From Paraburkholderia tropica (GTDB lineage Bacteria > Pseudomonadota > Gammaproteobacteria > Burkholderiales > Burkholderiaceae), in NCBI RefSeq assembly GCF_900109265.1, contig NZ_FNZM01000024.1:79439-129673 (forward strand): a stretch of DNA of 50,235 bases. Direction: 5' to 3'. The translations under genes and the position numbers were made by a program. Shown one piece after another: positions 30,252 to 39,227 of the stretch (positions are counted from its first letter, which is position 1; each line of letters begins with the position of its first letter). The notes under the pieces are model-generated. The model ran no database searches and was not told the DNA's origin. It was given only the letters and a program-made list of their open reading frames with translations.

Positions 30252-30330
30252 CTAAACAGCCTTATCGAAAAACGACAGGCACCCGCTCAGGGAGGAGAAG
30301 CGGGGAGTCTGGCGCAAGGCGCCTCGCTCG
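30224..30330 (-). ncRNA. Candidate small regulatory RNA opposite the engB-hemB gap
   Basis: Read on the minus strand there are four consecutive stem-loops. First GGCGC-CUU-GCGCC (30323-30311). Then CCCGCU/AGCGGG (30304-30282) with an 11-nt loop containing CUCCUCCC. Third a GCCU/AGGC hairpin with a U-rich loop (30280-30259). Last CCCGCCG/CGGCGGG (30251-30231) followed by seven T (30230-30224), a textbook intrinsic terminator. No minus-strand gene lies upstream for this terminator to serve. The 5' end is inferred from a TATCAT box at 30337-30342; the -35 is poor, though TGG precedes an overlapping TATATC as in extended -10 promoters. The exposed CUCCUCCC is complementary to Shine-Dalgarno sequences, as in trans-acting sRNAs. 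No open frame. Structure seen; function inferred. Confidence 0.65.
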
Positions 30331-30333
30331 ATC

Positions 30334-30346
30334 GGTATGATATACC
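30334..30346. promoter_or_regulatory. GGTATGATATACC palindrome at the sRNA/hemB divergent promoters
   Basis: GGTAT-GAT-ATACC is a perfect inverted repeat that covers the inferred minus-strand -10 and a plus-strand TATGAT (30336-30341). It could be an operator shared by the RNA and hemB. Confidence 0.45.
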
Positions 30347-30483
30347 ATTGTCCTGAAAAGTTTCCTGCGCCCAGAGGCGTGGTTCCATTTCAAGCAATTG
30401 CAGACGCTTGACCCAGGCGTTGCCACCGCGCGAGCCGCGCAATTGCCGCAGCTTTGCAGCCCCGATTCGAGATATCCGCCGAC

Positions 30484-31482
<999 letters not shown>

Positions 31483-31522
31483 GCGACAGAAATAAGCGAC
31501 GCTCGCGCAGCGTTCAGATGCG

Positions 31523-31551
31523 AAAAAGCCCCGGAAAACCGGGGCTTTTTT
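31523..31551. terminator. Bidirectional terminator between hemB and dsbD
   Basis: AAAAAGCCCCGG-AAAA-CCGGGGCTTTTTT, perfect stem with tracts on both sides, between convergent genes. Confidence 0.95.
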
Positions 31552-31600
31552 CATATGCGCGGCGCGGTGAGCGTTGTCGATTCGACCGCTTCGAGCACGC

Positions 31601-33610
31601 TTAGGTACTCGCCGCCGGCACGACGCGATCGAGGCGCGCGAGGAATTTATCGGCGTTCTCGTAGCCGACCACGCGCAATACTTCGTTACCCTGAGCATCG
31701 AAGAAGATGATGCCGGGCGGCCCGAACAGACCGAAGCGCTTGAGCAGCGCCTGATCGTCGGGACTATTCGCGGTCACGTCGGCGCGCAGGAGGCCGAGTT
31801 GCGCGAGGCGTGCCTGCACGCGCGCGTCGCTGAACGTGAACTTCTCCATCTCCTTGCAGCTCACGCACCAGTCCGCGTAGAAGTCGAGCATCGCAGGCTT
31901 GCCCGCCGACTTGAGCGCCGCGTCGAGTTGCGCCGACGAACGCACGGGCGCGAACACCAGCGCATCCGCGCCGTTCGCGGGCGCGCCCGATGCCGCACCG
32001 GCGACCGCGTCACTTGCACCACCCGCGCCGCCCGTGCGCGCGGCGAGCACGGCGAGCGGACGCAGCGGATCGGCCGAGCCCGCCGCCAGACCGACCATCA
32101 AGGTCGCGGCCCAGATCGCGAACGCCGCGCCGAGACCACGGCCAAGGCGTCGCCACACGTTGGTTGCGCCCGCATTCGGGGTGAACAGGCCGAGCGCGGC
32201 CGCGGCGAGCAGCAGCCAGAGCGCGGCGAGCAGCATCTGCGCCGTCGCGCCCAGCACCGGCCAGACGATCCACAACGCGGCGGCCAGCAGCACGACGCCG
32301 AAAAACACCTTCACGCCGTCCATCCACGTGCCCGCGCGCGGCAGCAGCGTGCCCGCGCCGAGGCCGAGAATCATCAGCGGCACGCCGAGACCGATCCCCA
32401 TCGCGAACAGCGCCGCGCCGCCGAGCACCGCGTTGCCCGTGTGCGCGATGAACGCGAGCACGGCGAACAGCGGCGCGGTCATGCACGCGCCCACCACGAG
32501 CGCGGACAGCGCGCCCATCACGGCGACGGCCGCGAACTTGCCGCCCGAGCGGCCCTGCGACGCGCGCGAGGCGCCGTCCTGCCAGCGCTGCGGCAGCGCG
32601 ATGTCGTAGCCTGCGATCAGCATTACGGCAAAGGCGGTGAGCAGCACGGCGAACACGCCGAGCACCCACGGGTTCTGCAGCCACGCGCCCAGACTCTGGC
32701 CGACCAGCGCCGCCGCGATGCCGAGCACCGTATAGACGAGCGCCATGCCGAGCACGTAGACGAACGAAAGCGCGAAGCCGCGCGAGCGCGTCACCTGCGC
32801 GCCCTCGCCGACGATGATCGCCGAGAGGATCGGGATCATCGGATACGAACAGGGCAGCAGGCTCAGTACCATGCCCGCGACGAAGTACAAACCGATCACC
32901 GCGAAGAAGCCGCCGCCTTGCAGCAGCGACTGCGCGTAGTCGGCGCTCGTGGCGCGTTCGTACCAGGGTTCTTCGGCGCTGCCGGTGTTGGTGGATGCCA
33001 CAGCGGCTGCGTTGGCGTTGGCGTTGGCGTTGGCGTTGGCGTTGGCGTTGGCGTTGGCGTTGGCGTTGGCGTTGGCGTTTGCAGCGGCGGTGGTCGACGC
33101 AACCGCCGTCTGCGCGGGCGCGGCATTCGCCGCTTGCAGCGCCGCACCGCTCACGTGATAGACGTGCTGCGCGGGCGGATAGCAGATGCCCGCATCGGCG
33201 CAACCCTGCGACGTCACCGTGAGATCGAACGGGCCGCTCGCCTGCTTCACCGGCACGCGGATCGTCAGTTCCTTGCGATAGGTCTCGACGTTCTTGTTGA
33301 ACGTCGGATCGAATTTCACGTGGCCGGGCGGAATCTGCGCATCGCCGAGCGTGGCGCCGTTCTGCGCGTCGAACGCGAAGCGCTCGCGGTACATGTAGTA
33401 GCCGTCGGCGATCTTGAAGTGGACGTCGACCATGCCCGGCTCTTCGCTCGCACTGAACGTGAAGGCCTGATCGGGCGGCAGGAAGTCGTCGTCGGCATGC
33501 GCGGGCGCGGCGCCGAACAGCAGCGGCAGCACGCAGACCACGAACGCGAAAAAGGCCAGCAGCGAAGCGTACGGCGCGGCGCGCAGACGCCGATCGAAGC
33601 GGTTAGACAT
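31601..33610 (-). CDS. dsbD: Thiol:disulfide interchange protein DsbD
   Basis: 669 aa inner membrane protein that moves electrons from cytosolic thioredoxin to the periplasm, keeping DsbC and cytochrome c maturation thiols reduced. Signal peptide to about residue 39; the alpha domain has its Cys pair in CADAGICYPP. The eight-helix core has LLPCSYPMIPILSAI and GACMTAPLF with the paired membrane cysteines. The C-terminal thioredoxin-like domain has DFYADWCVSCKEMEKF. Between alpha domain and membrane core lies an (Ala-Asn)n linker coded by a hexanucleotide repeat. The start overlaps the cutA stop by 8 nt, giving the cutA-dsbD pair common in betaproteobacteria and gammaproteobacteria. Confidence 0.97.
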   Translation of the reverse strand: MSNRFDRRLRAAPYASLLAFFAFVVCVLPLLFGAAPAHADDDFLPPDQAFTFSASEEPGMVDVHFKIADGYYMYRERFAFDAQNGATLGDAQIPPGHVKFDPTFNKNVETYRKELTIRVPVKQASGPFDLTVTSQGCADAGICYPPAQHVYHVSGAALQAANAAPAQTAVASTTAAANANANANANANANANANANANANAAAVASTNTGSAEEPWYERATSADYAQSLLQGGGFFAVIGLYFVAGMVLSLLPCSYPMIPILSAIIVGEGAQVTRSRGFALSFVYVLGMALVYTVLGIAAALVGQSLGAWLQNPWVLGVFAVLLTAFAVMLIAGYDIALPQRWQDGASRASQGRSGGKFAAVAVMGALSALVVGACMTAPLFAVLAFIAHTGNAVLGGAALFAMGIGLGVPLMILGLGAGTLLPRAGTWMDGVKVFFGVVLLAAALWIVWPVLGATAQMLLAALWLLLAAAALGLFTPNAGATNVWRRLGRGLGAAFAIWAATLMVGLAAGSADPLRPLAVLAARTGGAGGASDAVAGAASGAPANGADALVFAPVRSSAQLDAALKSAGKPAMLDFYADWCVSCKEMEKFTFSDARVQARLAQLGLLRADVTANSPDDQALLKRFGLFGPPGIIFFDAQGNEVLRVVGYENADKFLARLDRVVPAAST
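33011..33076. repeat. Hexanucleotide microsatellite inside dsbD
   Basis: Eleven perfect copies of GTTGGC on the plus strand, coding an alternating Ala-Asn linker in DsbD. Slippage changes linker length in two-residue steps without a frameshift. Confidence 0.97.
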
Positions 33611-33935
33611 GGAGGGGACGCTGGGTTTCGGTGTTGACCCACTGCCCGTAAGCGGTCGACGCCATCGCCTGCCAGGCGAGGATTTCGGGCGTCTCGTAGG
33701 GATGTTGGGTCTGGATGAACTGTTCGAGTTCGGCCGTGCGGGCGAGACTCGTCTTGAAAAGCAGCTGGATTTCGCTGCCGGACTCGATCTTGCCCTGCCA
33801 GTGAAAGTCCGAATGCACGGCGCCGAGCCGCGTCACGCAGGCGGCCAGCCGCGCCGCGAGGACGGCGGAAGCGAGCTTGTCGGCGGTGTCCTCGTCGGGC
33901 ACCGTGGTCAGCATCAGGGTCACATTGAGTGTCAC
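33603..33935 (-). CDS. cutA: Divalent-cation tolerance protein CutA
   Basis: 110 aa from the chosen start. Small trimeric cytosolic protein linked to copper tolerance and partnered with dsbD. Core words are LMLTTVPDEDTADKLASAVL, LAACVTRLGAVHSDFHWQGK, EIQLLFKTS and HPYETPEILAW. A longer frame starts at GTG 33962, but GTG 33935 has GGAG six bases upstream and matches the usual VTLNVTL opening. A later ATG is at 33914. A short GCCTGC-ATGC-GCAGGC hairpin (33971-33986) lies in its leader. Confidence 0.93.
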   Translation of the reverse strand: MTLNVTLMLTTVPDEDTADKLASAVLAARLAACVTRLGAVHSDFHWQGKIESGSEIQLLFKTSLARTAELEQFIQTQHPYETPEILAWQAMASTAYGQWVNTETQRPLHV

Positions 33936-34015
33936 GGCGAACTCCGGCTGGGTGTCCCGCACGCACCACCGCCTGCATGCGCAGGCGAAAGGTCGGGGAC
34001 TCGAGGCAGGACGTT

Positions 34016-34024
34016 ATCGTACCA
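34016..34024 (-). promoter_or_regulatory. Possible extended -10 promoter of cutA-dsbD
   Basis: Minus-strand TGGTACGAT reads as an extended -10 (TGn-TACGAT) about 80 bp upstream of the cutA start. No -35 is evident. Confidence 0.3.
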
Positions 34025-34138
34025 CCGCCGCCGTCGGCCTTCGTCCGTGCGCCCTGCGGCAACGATGACCCACCGCAGCCGCGAGGGCGCGTTCAGGGAG
34101 CAAACGTCACGCCACGCCGTTTATTCCGCGCTCAAAAC

Positions 34139-34166
34139 AAAAAAGCCAGGCTAGGCCTGGCTTTTT
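34139..34166 (-). terminator. Terminator of the rpoA-rplQ unit
   Basis: AAAAAAGCCAGGC-TA-GGCCTGGCTTTTT hairpin, T-tract on the minus strand, 39 bp behind rplQ. It ends the ribosomal protein cluster. Confidence 0.93.
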
Positions 34167-34204
34167 CGCGTGCCGCTCGATCCGGGGATCTCGCGACTGA
34201 AAGC

Positions 34205-34597
34205 TTATTCCGCTTCCTGGATGTTCTCTTCCGTGACTTCCGGACGGTCGAGCAGTTCGACCAGTGCCATCGGTGCGTTGTCGCCAACACGGAAACCGAA
34301 CTTCAGGATGCGCAGGTAGCCGCCCGGACGGTTCGCGAAACGCGGACCGAGCACGTCGAACAGCTTCGTGACCGAGTCACGATCGCGCAGGCGGTTGAAC
34401 GCCAGACGACGGTTTGCCAGCGACGGCTTCTTGCCCAGCGTGATGAGGGGCTCGACAACCTTACGGAGTTCCTTCGCCTTCGGCAGCGTCGTCTTGATGA
34501 CTTCGTGCTCGATGAGCGAGTTGGACATGTTACGGAGCATTGCCAGACGGTGGCTGCTCGTGCGGTTCAGTTTCCGCAGACCATGACGGTGACGCAT
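34205..34597 (-). CDS. rplQ: 50S ribosomal protein L17
   Basis: 130 aa. Starts MRHRHGLRKLNRTSSHRLAM, the invariant L17 opening, with RNMSNSLIEHEVIKTTLPKAKE after it. A basic C-terminus ends in the short acidic EENIQEAE. Last gene of the alpha-type operon, directly behind rpoA as in most bacteria. L17 lies near the peptide exit tunnel. Confidence 0.98.
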   Translation of the reverse strand: MRHRHGLRKLNRTSSHRLAMLRNMSNSLIEHEVIKTTLPKAKELRKVVEPLITLGKKPSLANRRLAFNRLRDRDSVTKLFDVLGPRFANRPGGYLRILKFGFRVGDNAPMALVELLDRPEVTEENIQEAE

Positions 34598-34726
34598 TTC
34601 AATTTCCTTGAAACAAAGTTTTGGTCCAGCTCTTCTATCGCCGCACAACAACGTGAAGCACGGGCCGGTACGTGAAAAAGGCAAGACGCGGATTTTAAAG
34701 GAAAATCCGCGTCCGTGCCAGACTTC

Positions 34727-35704
34727 TTACTTGTCGAGACCAGCCGGCGGCCAGTTTTCGAGCTTCATGCCGAGCGTGAGACCGCGCGAAGCGAGCACTT
34801 CCTTGATCTCGTTGAGCGACTTGCGACCCAGATTCGGGGTCTTGAGCAGCTCGTTCTCGGTACGCTGGATGAGGTCGCCGATGTAGTAGATATTCTCGGC
34901 CTTCAGGCAGTTCGCCGAGCGAACCGTGAGTTCGAGATCGTCCACCGGACGCAGCAGGATCGGATCGATCTGCGGTGCGCGCGACGGGGCTTCCGCCGCC
35001 GTTTCCGTGCCTTCCAGTGCAGCGAACACCGACAGCTGATCCACGAGGATGCGCGCCGACTGGCGAATCGCTTCCTCAGGCGAGATCACGCCGTTGGTTT
35101 CGATGTTCATCACGAGCTTGTCGAGGTCGGTACGCTGTTCGACACGCGCGCTTTCCACTGCGTAGCTCACGCGGCGAACCGGCGAGAACGAAGCGTCCAG
35201 CACGATGCGGCCGATGATCTTGGCCGACTCGTCGCCGTAACGGCGCACGTTGCCCGGCACGTAGCCGCGGCCCTTCTCGATCTTGATCTGGACGTCGAGC
35301 TTGCCGCCCTTCGTCAGATGCGCAACGACGTGTTCCGGGTTGATGACTTCGCAGTCGTGCGAGAGTTCGATGTCGCCAGCGGTGACAACGCCCTCGCCTT
35401 CCTTGCGCAGCGTAACCGTCACTTCGTCACGGTTATGCAGCTTGAAGACCACGCCCTTGAGGTTCAACAGCAGGTTGACCACATCCTCTTGCACACCATC
35501 GAGCGTCGAGTATTCGTGCACGACGCCTGCGATCGTCACTTCGGTCGGCGCGTAGCCCACCATCGACGACAGCAGCACGCGCCGAAGCGCGTTACCCAAG
35601 GTATGGCCATAACCGCGTTCGAACGGCTCCATGACCACTTTCGCGTGGTTGTCGCCGAGCGATTCCACAGCGATGATCTTGGGTTTCAACAAACTGGTTT
35701 GCAT
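34727..35704 (-). CDS. rpoA: RNA polymerase alpha subunit
   Basis: 325 aa. The N-terminal domain (MQTSLLKPKIIAVES..., GYGHTLGNALRRVLLSSM) dimerises and nucleates RNA polymerase assembly. The C-terminal domain (DLELTVRSANCLKAENI, TPNLGRKSLNEIKEVLASRG) binds UP elements and activators. Upstream of it, unusually, stands a strong terminator-like hairpin that separates it from rpsD, so part of its expression may come from read-through or a private promoter. Confidence 0.98.
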   Translation of the reverse strand: MQTSLLKPKIIAVESLGDNHAKVVMEPFERGYGHTLGNALRRVLLSSMVGYAPTEVTIAGVVHEYSTLDGVQEDVVNLLLNLKGVVFKLHNRDEVTVTLRKEGEGVVTAGDIELSHDCEVINPEHVVAHLTKGGKLDVQIKIEKGRGYVPGNVRRYGDESAKIIGRIVLDASFSPVRRVSYAVESARVEQRTDLDKLVMNIETNGVISPEEAIRQSARILVDQLSVFAALEGTETAAEAPSRAPQIDPILLRPVDDLELTVRSANCLKAENIYYIGDLIQRTENELLKTPNLGRKSLNEIKEVLASRGLTLGMKLENWPPAGLDK

Positions 35705-35766
35705 AGGTTTTCCTTTTCAATACCCTCGGCTCGTTACACCGATAAGGCTGAGATGGCCACAACCTG

Positions 35767-35817
35767 AAAAAAACAGCCGAGGCTTCCTCCTGCGCGAAGC
35801 ACAGAGGTTACCCCGGC
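35767..35817 (-). terminator. Terminator or attenuator between rpsD and rpoA
   Basis: On the minus strand GCCGGGG pairs with CCTCGGC, and inside it CCTC-TGTGC pairs with GCGCAGGAGG around a TTC loop. After the stem comes TG and then seven T. The stem includes G-U pairs and one bulge. It sits in the middle of the alpha operon. Confidence 0.75.
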
Positions 35818-35828
35818 CGTCAATTCGA

Positions 35829-36452
35829 TTAACGCGAATACAATTCGACGATCAGGCTTTCGTTGATGTCGCCAGCGATGTCGCTGCGCTCCGGCACGCC
35901 CTTGAACGTACCTTCGAACTTCTTCGCGTCGACTGCGACCCAACCTGCGATGCCGCCTTGCTCTGCCAGCGAGAGGGCTTCAGCGATACGCGCCTGCTTC
36001 TTCGCCTTTTCGCGAATTGCGACGACGTCGCCTGCCTTCACTTGCATCGACGGGATGTTCGCGACGACGCCGTTCAGCGTGAGAGCCTTGTGGCTCACGA
36101 GCTGACGCGCTTCAGCGCGGGTCGATGCGAAGCCCATGCGGTACACGACGTTGTCGAGACGCGATTCGAGCAGTTGCAGCAGGTTTTCGCCGGTGTTGCC
36201 CTTGATACGATCAGCTTCCGCGAAGTAGCGGCGGAACTGACGCTCGAGCACGCCGTAGATACGCTTCACTTTTTGCTTCTCGCGCAGCTGCGTGCCGTAG
36301 TCGGACGTGCGCGCACCCGAGGTGCGGCCGTGCTGACCCGGCTTGCTGTCGAGCTTGCACTTGTCGGCGAGCGAGCGGCGTGCGCTCTTCAGGAAGAGGT
36401 CGGTGCCTTCACGGCGGGACAGCTTGGCCTTCGGGCCGATATAACGTGCCAC
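35829..36452 (-). CDS. rpsD: 30S ribosomal protein S4
   Basis: 207 aa, primary 16S rRNA binder and in E. coli the translational repressor of the alpha operon. It starts at GTG (MARYIGPKAKLSRREGTDLF) with AAGGAAA upstream. The S4 RNA-binding fold reads RLDNVVYRMGFASTRAEARQLVSHKALTLNG. This is the form without the zinc-binding Cys cluster. A 165-bp gap with small hairpins separates it from rpsK. Confidence 0.98.
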   Translation of the reverse strand: MARYIGPKAKLSRREGTDLFLKSARRSLADKCKLDSKPGQHGRTSGARTSDYGTQLREKQKVKRIYGVLERQFRRYFAEADRIKGNTGENLLQLLESRLDNVVYRMGFASTRAEARQLVSHKALTLNGVVANIPSMQVKAGDVVAIREKAKKQARIAEALSLAEQGGIAGWVAVDAKKFEGTFKGVPERSDIAGDINESLIVELYSR

Positions 36453-36617
36453 GTTGCTTTCCTTCGATAATTGATCACGCGAAGCCTGAAACGGGGAGAC
36501 CCCGCGACTCGCGCTAGTCCGGCCCTTTGGACCGAACGGTGGGCTTAGTCAATTCAATAGCGCCGAGAGCCTGGGACGCCGTTACCGGCGGCTCAGGCAG
36601 TCGGCAAGCGCGACGCC

Positions 36618-37022
36618 TTAGATACGACGGCGCTTCGGCGGACGGCAGCCGTTGTGCGGGACCGGCGTCACGTCGGAGATCGCGGTGATCTTGATGCCAA
36701 GACCATGCAGCGCGCGCACCGCCGATTCGCGACCCGGGCCGGGGCCCTTGATACGCACTTCGAGGTTCTTGACGCCGTATTCCATTGCAACACGGCCAGC
36801 CGATTCAGCTGCGACCTGAGCTGCGAAGGGCGTCGACTTACGCGAACCCTTGAAGCCCTGACCGCCCGACGTTGCCCAGGCGAGTGCATTGCCTTGACGG
36901 TCGGTGATCGTGATGATCGTGTTGTTGAACGACGCGTGAACGTGAACCACGCCCTCGGCGACGTTCTTCTTAACCTTCTTGCGAACGCGTTGCGCCGCGG
37001 AGTTGTTCGAAGCCTTAGCCAT
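36618..37022 (-). CDS. rpsK: 30S ribosomal protein S11
   Basis: 134 aa. Platform protein that contacts the E-site and the Shine-Dalgarno helix. Core VHVHASFNNTIITITDRQGN, GFKGSRKSTPFAAQVAAE and the C-terminal VTPVPHNGCRPPKRRRI are all standard. It lies 28 bp behind rpsM. Confidence 0.98.
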   Translation of the reverse strand: MAKASNNSAAQRVRKKVKKNVAEGVVHVHASFNNTIITITDRQGNALAWATSGGQGFKGSRKSTPFAAQVAAESAGRVAMEYGVKNLEVRIKGPGPGRESAVRALHGLGIKITAISDVTPVPHNGCRPPKRRRI

Positions 37023-37050
37023 TACGTTTTCCTGTAACTGTCAGAACCGC

Positions 37051-37416
37051 TTACTTCTTCAGCGACTGTGCTGCGCGGCGCGGACCCTTGCGCGTACGTG
37101 CGTTGGTGCGCGTACGCTGGCCACGCAGGGGCAGGCCCTTGCGATGGCGCACGCCGCGGTAGCAGCCGAGATCCATCAGGCGCTTGATGTTCATCGTCGT
37201 TTCACGGCGAAGATCGCCTTCGACGACAAACTTGCCCACTTCATCACGCAGCTTTTCCAGATCCGCGTCGTTCAGGTCCTTGACCTTCTTGTCAAACGGG
37301 ACACCAGCAGCGACGCAGATGTTGCGCGAACGCGTGCGGCCGATACCGAAGATCGCCGTCAGGCCGATTTCCGTGTGCTGGTGGTTCGGGATGTTAACCC
37401 CTGCGATACGAGCCAT
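37051..37416 (-). CDS. rpsM: 30S ribosomal protein S13
   Basis: 121 aa. Head protein contacting L5 and the P-site tRNA. Starts MARIAGVNIPNHQHTEIGLT; the C-terminal GLPLRGQRTRTNARTRKGPR is the conserved basic tail. It follows rpmJ by 42 bp, joining the spc-type and alpha-type parts. Confidence 0.98.
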   Translation of the reverse strand: MARIAGVNIPNHQHTEIGLTAIFGIGRTRSRNICVAAGVPFDKKVKDLNDADLEKLRDEVGKFVVEGDLRRETTMNIKRLMDLGCYRGVRHRKGLPLRGQRTRTNARTRKGPRRAAQSLKK

Positions 37417-37458
37417 TGTTTTTCCTCAAACAAAAAGCGCAAGCAAAAAGCGCGCTGA

Positions 37459-37575
37459 TCAGCCTTGACGCTGCTTGTGGCGCGGGTCCGTGCTGCAGAT
37501 CACGCGAACGACGCCGTTGCGCTTGATGATTTTGCAGTTACGGCACATGCGCTTTACCGATGCCATCACTTTCAT
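37459..37575 (-). CDS. rpmJ: 50S ribosomal protein L36
   Basis: 38 aa. Sequence runs MKVMASVKRMCRNCKIIK and onward to DPRHKQRQG. Cys11, Cys14, Cys27 and His33 form the zinc ribbon of the Zn-containing (C+) L36 form. Read directly from the DNA between infA and rpsM, the usual place for rpmJ. Confidence 0.97.
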   Translation of the reverse strand: MKVMASVKRMCRNCKIIKRNGVVRVICSTDPRHKQRQG

Positions 37576-37595
37576 GATATTACCCTTTTTCTAAA

Positions 37596-37814
37596 TCACT
37601 TCGCCCGGAACACGATCCGCGCACGCGACAGATCGTAAGGCGTCAACTCAACTGTCACCTTGTCGCCAGGAAGAATACGGATGTAGTGCATCCGCATCTT
37701 CCCGGAAATATGCCCAAGGACCACATGGCCGTTTTCCAGTTTTACCCGGAAGGTGGCGTTAGGGAGGTTTTCTATGACCTCACCTTGCATCTGGATCACA
37801 TCGTCTTTGGCCAT
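37596..37814 (-). CDS. infA: Translation initiation factor IF-1
   Basis: 72 aa, exactly the family length. OB-fold protein that blocks the A site during initiation: MAKDDVIQMQGEVIENLPNA, then GHISGKMRMHYIRILPGD and DLSRARIVFRAK. It starts 7 bp behind secY and precedes rpmJ. Burkholderiaceae often have a second infA copy elsewhere. Confidence 0.97.
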   Translation of the reverse strand: MAKDDVIQMQGEVIENLPNATFRVKLENGHVVLGHISGKMRMHYIRILPGDKVTVELTPYDLSRARIVFRAK

Positions 37815-37821
37815 ATGTCCT

Positions 37822-39168
37822 TCAGCGCATCGGGACTCCGCCACCCTTGAAGTTCGCCTTCTTGAGCAGCGATTCGTATTGTTGCGACATGACGTACGAC
37901 TGCACCTGCGCCATGAAGTCCATTGTGACGACGACAATGATCAGCAGCGACGTGCCACCAAAATAAAACGGCACATTCCAGCGCAGCACCAGAAACTCCG
38001 GCAGCAGACAGACAAACACGATATAGATCGCACCGGCCAGCGTCAGACGCGTGAGGATGCGGTCGATATAGCGAGCCGTCTGATCGCCCGGGCGGATGCC
38101 AGGAACGAACGCGCCACTCTTCTTCAGGTTGTCGGCCGTTTCCCTGCTGTTGAACACCAGTGCGGTGTAGAAGAAGCAGAAGAAGACGATCGCCAACGCA
38201 TACAGCAACACGTACACCGGTTGGCCAGGCTTGAGAGCTTCAGCCACGTTGTGCAGCGTGTCTGCGAACCAGTTGGATCGCGAACCCGAGCTGAACCAAT
38301 TCAGAATCGTTGCCGGGAACAGGATGATCGACGATGCGAAGATCGGCGGAATCACGCCCGACATGTTCAGCTTGAGCGGCAGGTGGGACGACTGCCCGCC
38401 GTAAATCTTGTTACCGACCTGACGCTTCGCATAGTTCACGAGGATCTTGCGCTGGCCGCGTTCGATGAACACCACCAGGTACGTCACAGCCGCGATCAGT
38501 GCCACGATGATGATCGCCGAGACGGGGCCCATCGAGCCGGTGCGAACCAGTTCAAACAGACCGCCGATTGCATTCGGGAAACCCGCTGCAATCCCGCCGA
38601 AGATGATGATCGAAATGCCGTTGCCGAGACCGCGTTCCGTGATCTGCTCACCAAGCCACATCAGGAACATCGTGCCCGTCACGAGCGTTACGACCGTCGT
38701 CAGGCGAAACACCATGCCCGGATCGATCACGAGGCCAGGCTGGTTTTCCAGCGCGACCGCGATGCCGAACGCCTGAAACGTCGCCAGCACCACCGTGAAG
38801 ATCCGCGTGTACTGCGTGATCTTGCGTTGCCCGGCTTGCCCTTCCTTCTTCAACGCTTCCAGCTGCGGCGAGACGATCGCCATCAGCTGCAGGATGATCG
38901 ACGCCGAAATATACGGCATCACACCCAGCGCGAAGATCGTGAAGCGAGACAGCGCGCCACCCGAGAACATGTTGAACATGCCAAGGATGCCGCCCGACTG
39001 GCTTTGAAAGAGCTTCGCCAGCTGGTCAGGGTCGATACCCGGAACCGGAATGTGCGCACCGATACGATAAACGACCAGCGCCAGCAGCAAGAACATTGCA
39101 CGCCGACGCAGGTCGCCGAACTTCGGAGCGCTGCGACCGGTTTTTGCGAGACTCGGGCTAGTAGCCAA
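37822..39168 (-). CDS. secY: Preprotein translocase subunit SecY
   Basis: 448 aa channel subunit of the Sec translocon with ten membrane helices. Opening after the first residues is RRRAMFLLLALVVYRIGAHI, and IPVPGIDP, GGALSRFTIFALGVMPYISA and FERGQRKILVNYAKRQVG (the cytosolic loop that contacts SecA and ribosome) are present. Initiation is at TTG (MATSPSLAKTG) with GGAG seven bases upstream. It is embedded in the spc-type operon as usual. Confidence 0.98.
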   Translation of the reverse strand: MATSPSLAKTGRSAPKFGDLRRRAMFLLLALVVYRIGAHIPVPGIDPDQLAKLFQSQSGGILGMFNMFSGGALSRFTIFALGVMPYISASIILQLMAIVSPQLEALKKEGQAGQRKITQYTRIFTVVLATFQAFGIAVALENQPGLVIDPGMVFRLTTVVTLVTGTMFLMWLGEQITERGLGNGISIIIFGGIAAGFPNAIGGLFELVRTGSMGPVSAIIIVALIAAVTYLVVFIERGQRKILVNYAKRQVGNKIYGGQSSHLPLKLNMSGVIPPIFASSIILFPATILNWFSSGSRSNWFADTLHNVAEALKPGQPVYVLLYALAIVFFCFFYTALVFNSRETADNLKKSGAFVPGIRPGDQTARYIDRILTRLTLAGAIYIVFVCLLPEFLVLRWNVPFYFGGTSLLIIVVVTMDFMAQVQSYVMSQQYESLLKKANFKGGGVPMR

Positions 39169-39227
39169 GTAGCTTCTCCGATGCAGATGCTAGTGACGGC
39201 GGGCGAACCCGCACGTCCCACTCACAA

